Shown here piece by piece: positions 5,759 through 7,237 of a stretch of 7,237 nucleotides of DNA. A program made the position numbers and the translations under genes. The notes under the pieces are model-generated. The model searched no databases and was not told where the DNA came from. It saw only the letters and a list, made by a program, of their open reading frames with translations. The first letter of the stretch is position 1. Each line of letters begins with the position of its first letter. This stretch comes from Pseudomonadota bacterium (GTDB lineage Bacteria > Pseudomonadota > Gammaproteobacteria > Burkholderiales > Thiobacillaceae): the NCBI GenBank assembly GCA_021836225.1, contig JAKBJA010000098.1, positions 1 to 7,237 of the forward strand, in the 5' to 3' direction.

Positions 5759-5971
5759 GGGTCTTTCTGTAACGCGACCCGCCGAAATTGGGATTTGGGA
5801 ATTCGCGTGAATATGGAGTCTAATTTTATATTCTCCTATATTTTCCTAAAGAGTGCTGCCACAAGCTTCTTCATTTTAATTCCCTGTTGGATCTGTTTTA
5901 ACGGATGTCGGAGTTGGGGGATATGCATATGGTCGGCTAATGGGTGGCCCCTTTGATTCATTTCATCCTTG
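5759..5971. other. AT-rich intergenic island
   Basis: Between the toxin and the Cache-sensor gene lie 213 bp. The stretch from about 5810 to 5940 is clearly AT-rich (for example TCTAATTTTATATTCTCC) against GC-rich neighbours. A 47-codon frame (ATG 5813 to TGA 5956) is open on the plus strand with hydrophobic, Cys/Trp-rich content but no good ribosome site. No terminator is clear for either convergent gene. Confidence 0.5.
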
Positions 5972-6913
5972 CTAAGCTCCGAACCAGAAGGAATTGCCCT
6001 TCATCAGAAACTCGACGTGCGGCATGTAATGTGAGCCGTCACATGAAAAAGTCACGCTCACCATGCCGTTGAAAATGTTGATCGAGGCCATGCGCAGATA
6101 AAAAGTCGGATCGGTGAGGCGCAATGACTTCAGGGCATTCAGAATCAGCTTGATGTCGTTCTGCGGGATCGCGGCATCCGCGGGGTAGTCGCGTGTGGGA
6201 TAGATCAGACAGATGTCCGGATCGCTCAAGGCCTCATGATCCAGAATGCGATAACGAAGCGGATCGTCCACGGTCCAGATCGTGGCCTGGCTGCTGGAAA
6301 AGTGGATCTGGCATTGGAACACGCTGCACTGCGTCAGCAGTTCCTCCAGGATGGACAGGGCCTGGTCCATATTGCGATCCATTGGACTTTCCACCCGGCA
6401 TTGCTGAAACACCGTGCTGCGGATCGCCGGGTCGCCTTTAACCTGGCGCCAATAACCGGGCTCTTCGTAGAGTTCAGACGTCACCGGTAGATTGCGCAAG
6501 TCGAAGTCGGCCGCGAGATAGCCCACCGTCCGGGAATCCCGGCTAACGATCTGGAGCGCCGTGAGCGAGGGGCGGTGTTCAAGCAAACTGATGTACGCAT
6601 CCGAGAGCAGAAACCCCCAGGCCGGAACCACTTCCTTCATATACGGGCGTTGCGAGCGGTCGCGCCCGAGGTGTCCCGGCACGATCCCCCGCTGACCGAC
6701 GTTGTTGCTGATTTGGATGCCGTCAGTTCCCATGCAGTACAGGTACGAGCAATGCTCAATGCTGGAGAAATGCTTCACCAGAATCGCATCCAGCGCAGCG
6801 CAATCGCCCCATGCCGACGCGCAATGCCCGGCCAGTTGCCCCATCGGCTCGCGCAGGATGTGCGCCAACTCTTCCCGTTGCAGGTAGATGCTGTCTTTCC
6901 AGGAAGCTTTCAT
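5972..6913 (-). CDS. Soluble Cache (PDC) sensor-domain protein with unknown C-terminal half (313 aa)
   Basis: ATG 6913 (MKASWKDSIYLQREEL) follows ACGGAG with a 4-nt gap. Residues about 10-50 form helices typical of the Cache stalk. Residues about 50-142 match the Cache/PDC fold: HCSYLYCMGTDGIQISNNVG, the ligand-pocket motif GRDRSQRPYMKEV (83-95), LLSDAYISLLEHRPSLTALQ (102-121) and the closing strand VGYLAADFDLRNLP (130-143). Cache domains normally sense small ligands outside the cell in chemoreceptors and kinases; here there is no signal peptide or transmembrane helix, so the protein should be cytosolic. Residues about 180-313 (SILEELLTQCSVFQCQIHF, LSDPDICLIYP, and an end rich in aromatic residues, NSFWFGA) match no family I know. 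No output domain is visible, so it probably acts through a partner. It stands alone, between the AT-rich island and the palindrome. Confidence 0.8.
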   Translation of the reverse strand: MKASWKDSIYLQREELAHILREPMGQLAGHCASAWGDCAALDAILVKHFSSIEHCSYLYCMGTDGIQISNNVGQRGIVPGHLGRDRSQRPYMKEVVPAWGFLLSDAYISLLEHRPSLTALQIVSRDSRTVGYLAADFDLRNLPVTSELYEEPGYWRQVKGDPAIRSTVFQQCRVESPMDRNMDQALSILEELLTQCSVFQCQIHFSSSQATIWTVDDPLRYRILDHEALSDPDICLIYPTRDYPADAAIPQNDIKLILNALKSLRLTDPTFYLRMASINIFNGMVSVTFSCDGSHYMPHVEFLMKGNSFWFGA

Positions 6914-7054
6914 GAATCTCCGTCATGCATGGTTGAACGAACAGTCTACGCTTCGATGCGCGCGACGATGATGCCCATGCGAATGGGCAGTGATTGGATA
7001 AAGGCGGTTCGTATTGGTTCAAGCGGCACGCGGGCGCGCAGGCATTACGAAGCA

Positions 7055-7110
7055 AATCAGGGGACAGACTGAGCTGACCCCGGGTCAGTTCAGCCTGAGC
7101 CCCTTTGATT
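7055..7110. repeat. 56-bp near-palindrome (REP-like element or terminator)
   Basis: The two arms meet at CTGACCC-C-GGGTCAG (7074-7088). Pairing continues outward, with single mismatches, through TCAG/CTGA-type blocks to GGGG (7060-7063) with CCCC (7100-7103), and AATCA (7055-7059) with TGATT (7106-7110). The GGGGACAGACTGAGCTGACCC arm style recalls the extragenic repeats mobilised by RAYT (Y1) transposases. It overlaps the stop codon of the minus-strand gene at the window edge and may terminate that transcript. Confidence 0.6.
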
Positions 7111-7237
7111 CGCGCTCCGTTGCGGCGCCGCGCGCCTCCATGAACCTGGCCAGAATCGGACCACAAATCACACCGAGGGCCAGGCGCAGATTATTGTTGG
7201 GAACCACCATCGTGGTCGGGCGCGACATGTAAGCGTC
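7085..7237 (-). CDS. C-terminal 50 residues of an unidentified protein (5' end outside window)
   Basis: A minus-strand frame enters from the right edge and stays open for 50 codons to TGA at 7085-7087. It begins DAYMSRPTTMVVPNNNLRLA and continues LGVICGPILARFMEARG. The segment around LRLALGVICGPILA is hydrophobic enough for a membrane helix or buried strand. I do not recognise the family. The last residues (ESKGLRLN) and the stop codon are encoded inside the right arm of the 56-bp palindrome, so the native C-terminus may have been altered when that element arrived. Frame choice rests on the protein-like composition and on the sharp end within the repeat. A gene of this strand would fit the direction of the Cache-sensor gene downstream, 171 bp away. 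Confidence 0.5.
   Translation of the reverse strand, partial: DAYMSRPTTMVVPNNNLRLALGVICGPILARFMEARGAATERESKGLRLN

Noticed and set aside
5813..5956. 47-codon hydrophobic, Cys/Trp-rich plus-strand frame in the AT-rich island
   Set aside because: No ribosome site, and an AT-rich tract easily yields Phe/Ile-rich codons by chance; kept only as a note.
6972..6989. 7-bp stem TGCCCAT/ATGGGCA with GCGA tetraloop upstream of the Cache-sensor gene
   Set aside because: About one such stem is expected by chance in this much sequence, and no T run or riboswitch-like context accompanies it.
1..7237. CRISPR array, tRNA, rRNA, transposase, integrase
   Set aside because: Looked for regular repeats, cloverleaf-like stretches and mobility-gene motifs on both strands and found none.

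Overview
This 7.2 kb stretch comes from a GC-rich bacterial chromosome. The gene families (receiver-only response regulator, EamA/DMT permease, cytosolic YceI, RlmN-like radical SAM enzyme, Phd/PIN toxin-antitoxin, Cache-type sensor) and the codon use suggest a gamma- or betaproteobacterium. This is inference; nothing in the window fixes a genus, and no rRNA or tRNA gene was recognised.

Layout. At the left edge (1-427, +) is the 3' part of a receiver-domain response regulator. A short repeat-like stretch follows, then a tiny putative lipoprotein (599-700, +). A DMT-family permease (851-1743, -) carries a frameshift near 1007-1011 that cuts it about 50 codons short. Divergent from it is a 98-aa acidic protein of unknown function (1953-2249, +). 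A cytosolic YceI-like protein (2360-2950, -) is preceded by 335 bp without a convincing gene. Next come a four-helix membrane protein (3286-3651, -) and, upstream on the same strand, a divergent RlmN/Cfr-family radical SAM methyltransferase (3760-4824, -). A 225-bp divergent region containing a perfect 10-bp inverted repeat separates it from a Phd-type antitoxin and PIN-domain toxin pair (5050-5758, +). After an AT-rich intergenic island comes a soluble protein with an N-terminal Cache (PDC) sensor fold and an unrecognised C-terminal half (5972-6913, -). A 56-bp near-palindrome at 7055-7110 overlaps the 3' end of a last gene that runs off the right edge on the minus strand.

How the genes relate. 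The only tight operon is the antitoxin-toxin pair, with a 7-nt gap and a promoter-like sequence just upstream. The RlmN-like gene and the membrane protein are co-directional but 108 bp apart. The rest look like single-gene units, and the mix of small orphans, a broken transporter, a toxin-antitoxin pair, REP-like repeats and an AT-rich island looks like accessory or turnover DNA. I see no defence island, CRISPR array, transposase, integrase or biosynthetic cluster. The points most worth following are the soluble lone Cache sensor, the divergent RlmN paralogue with the inverted repeat beside it, and the palindrome that supplies a gene's stop codon.
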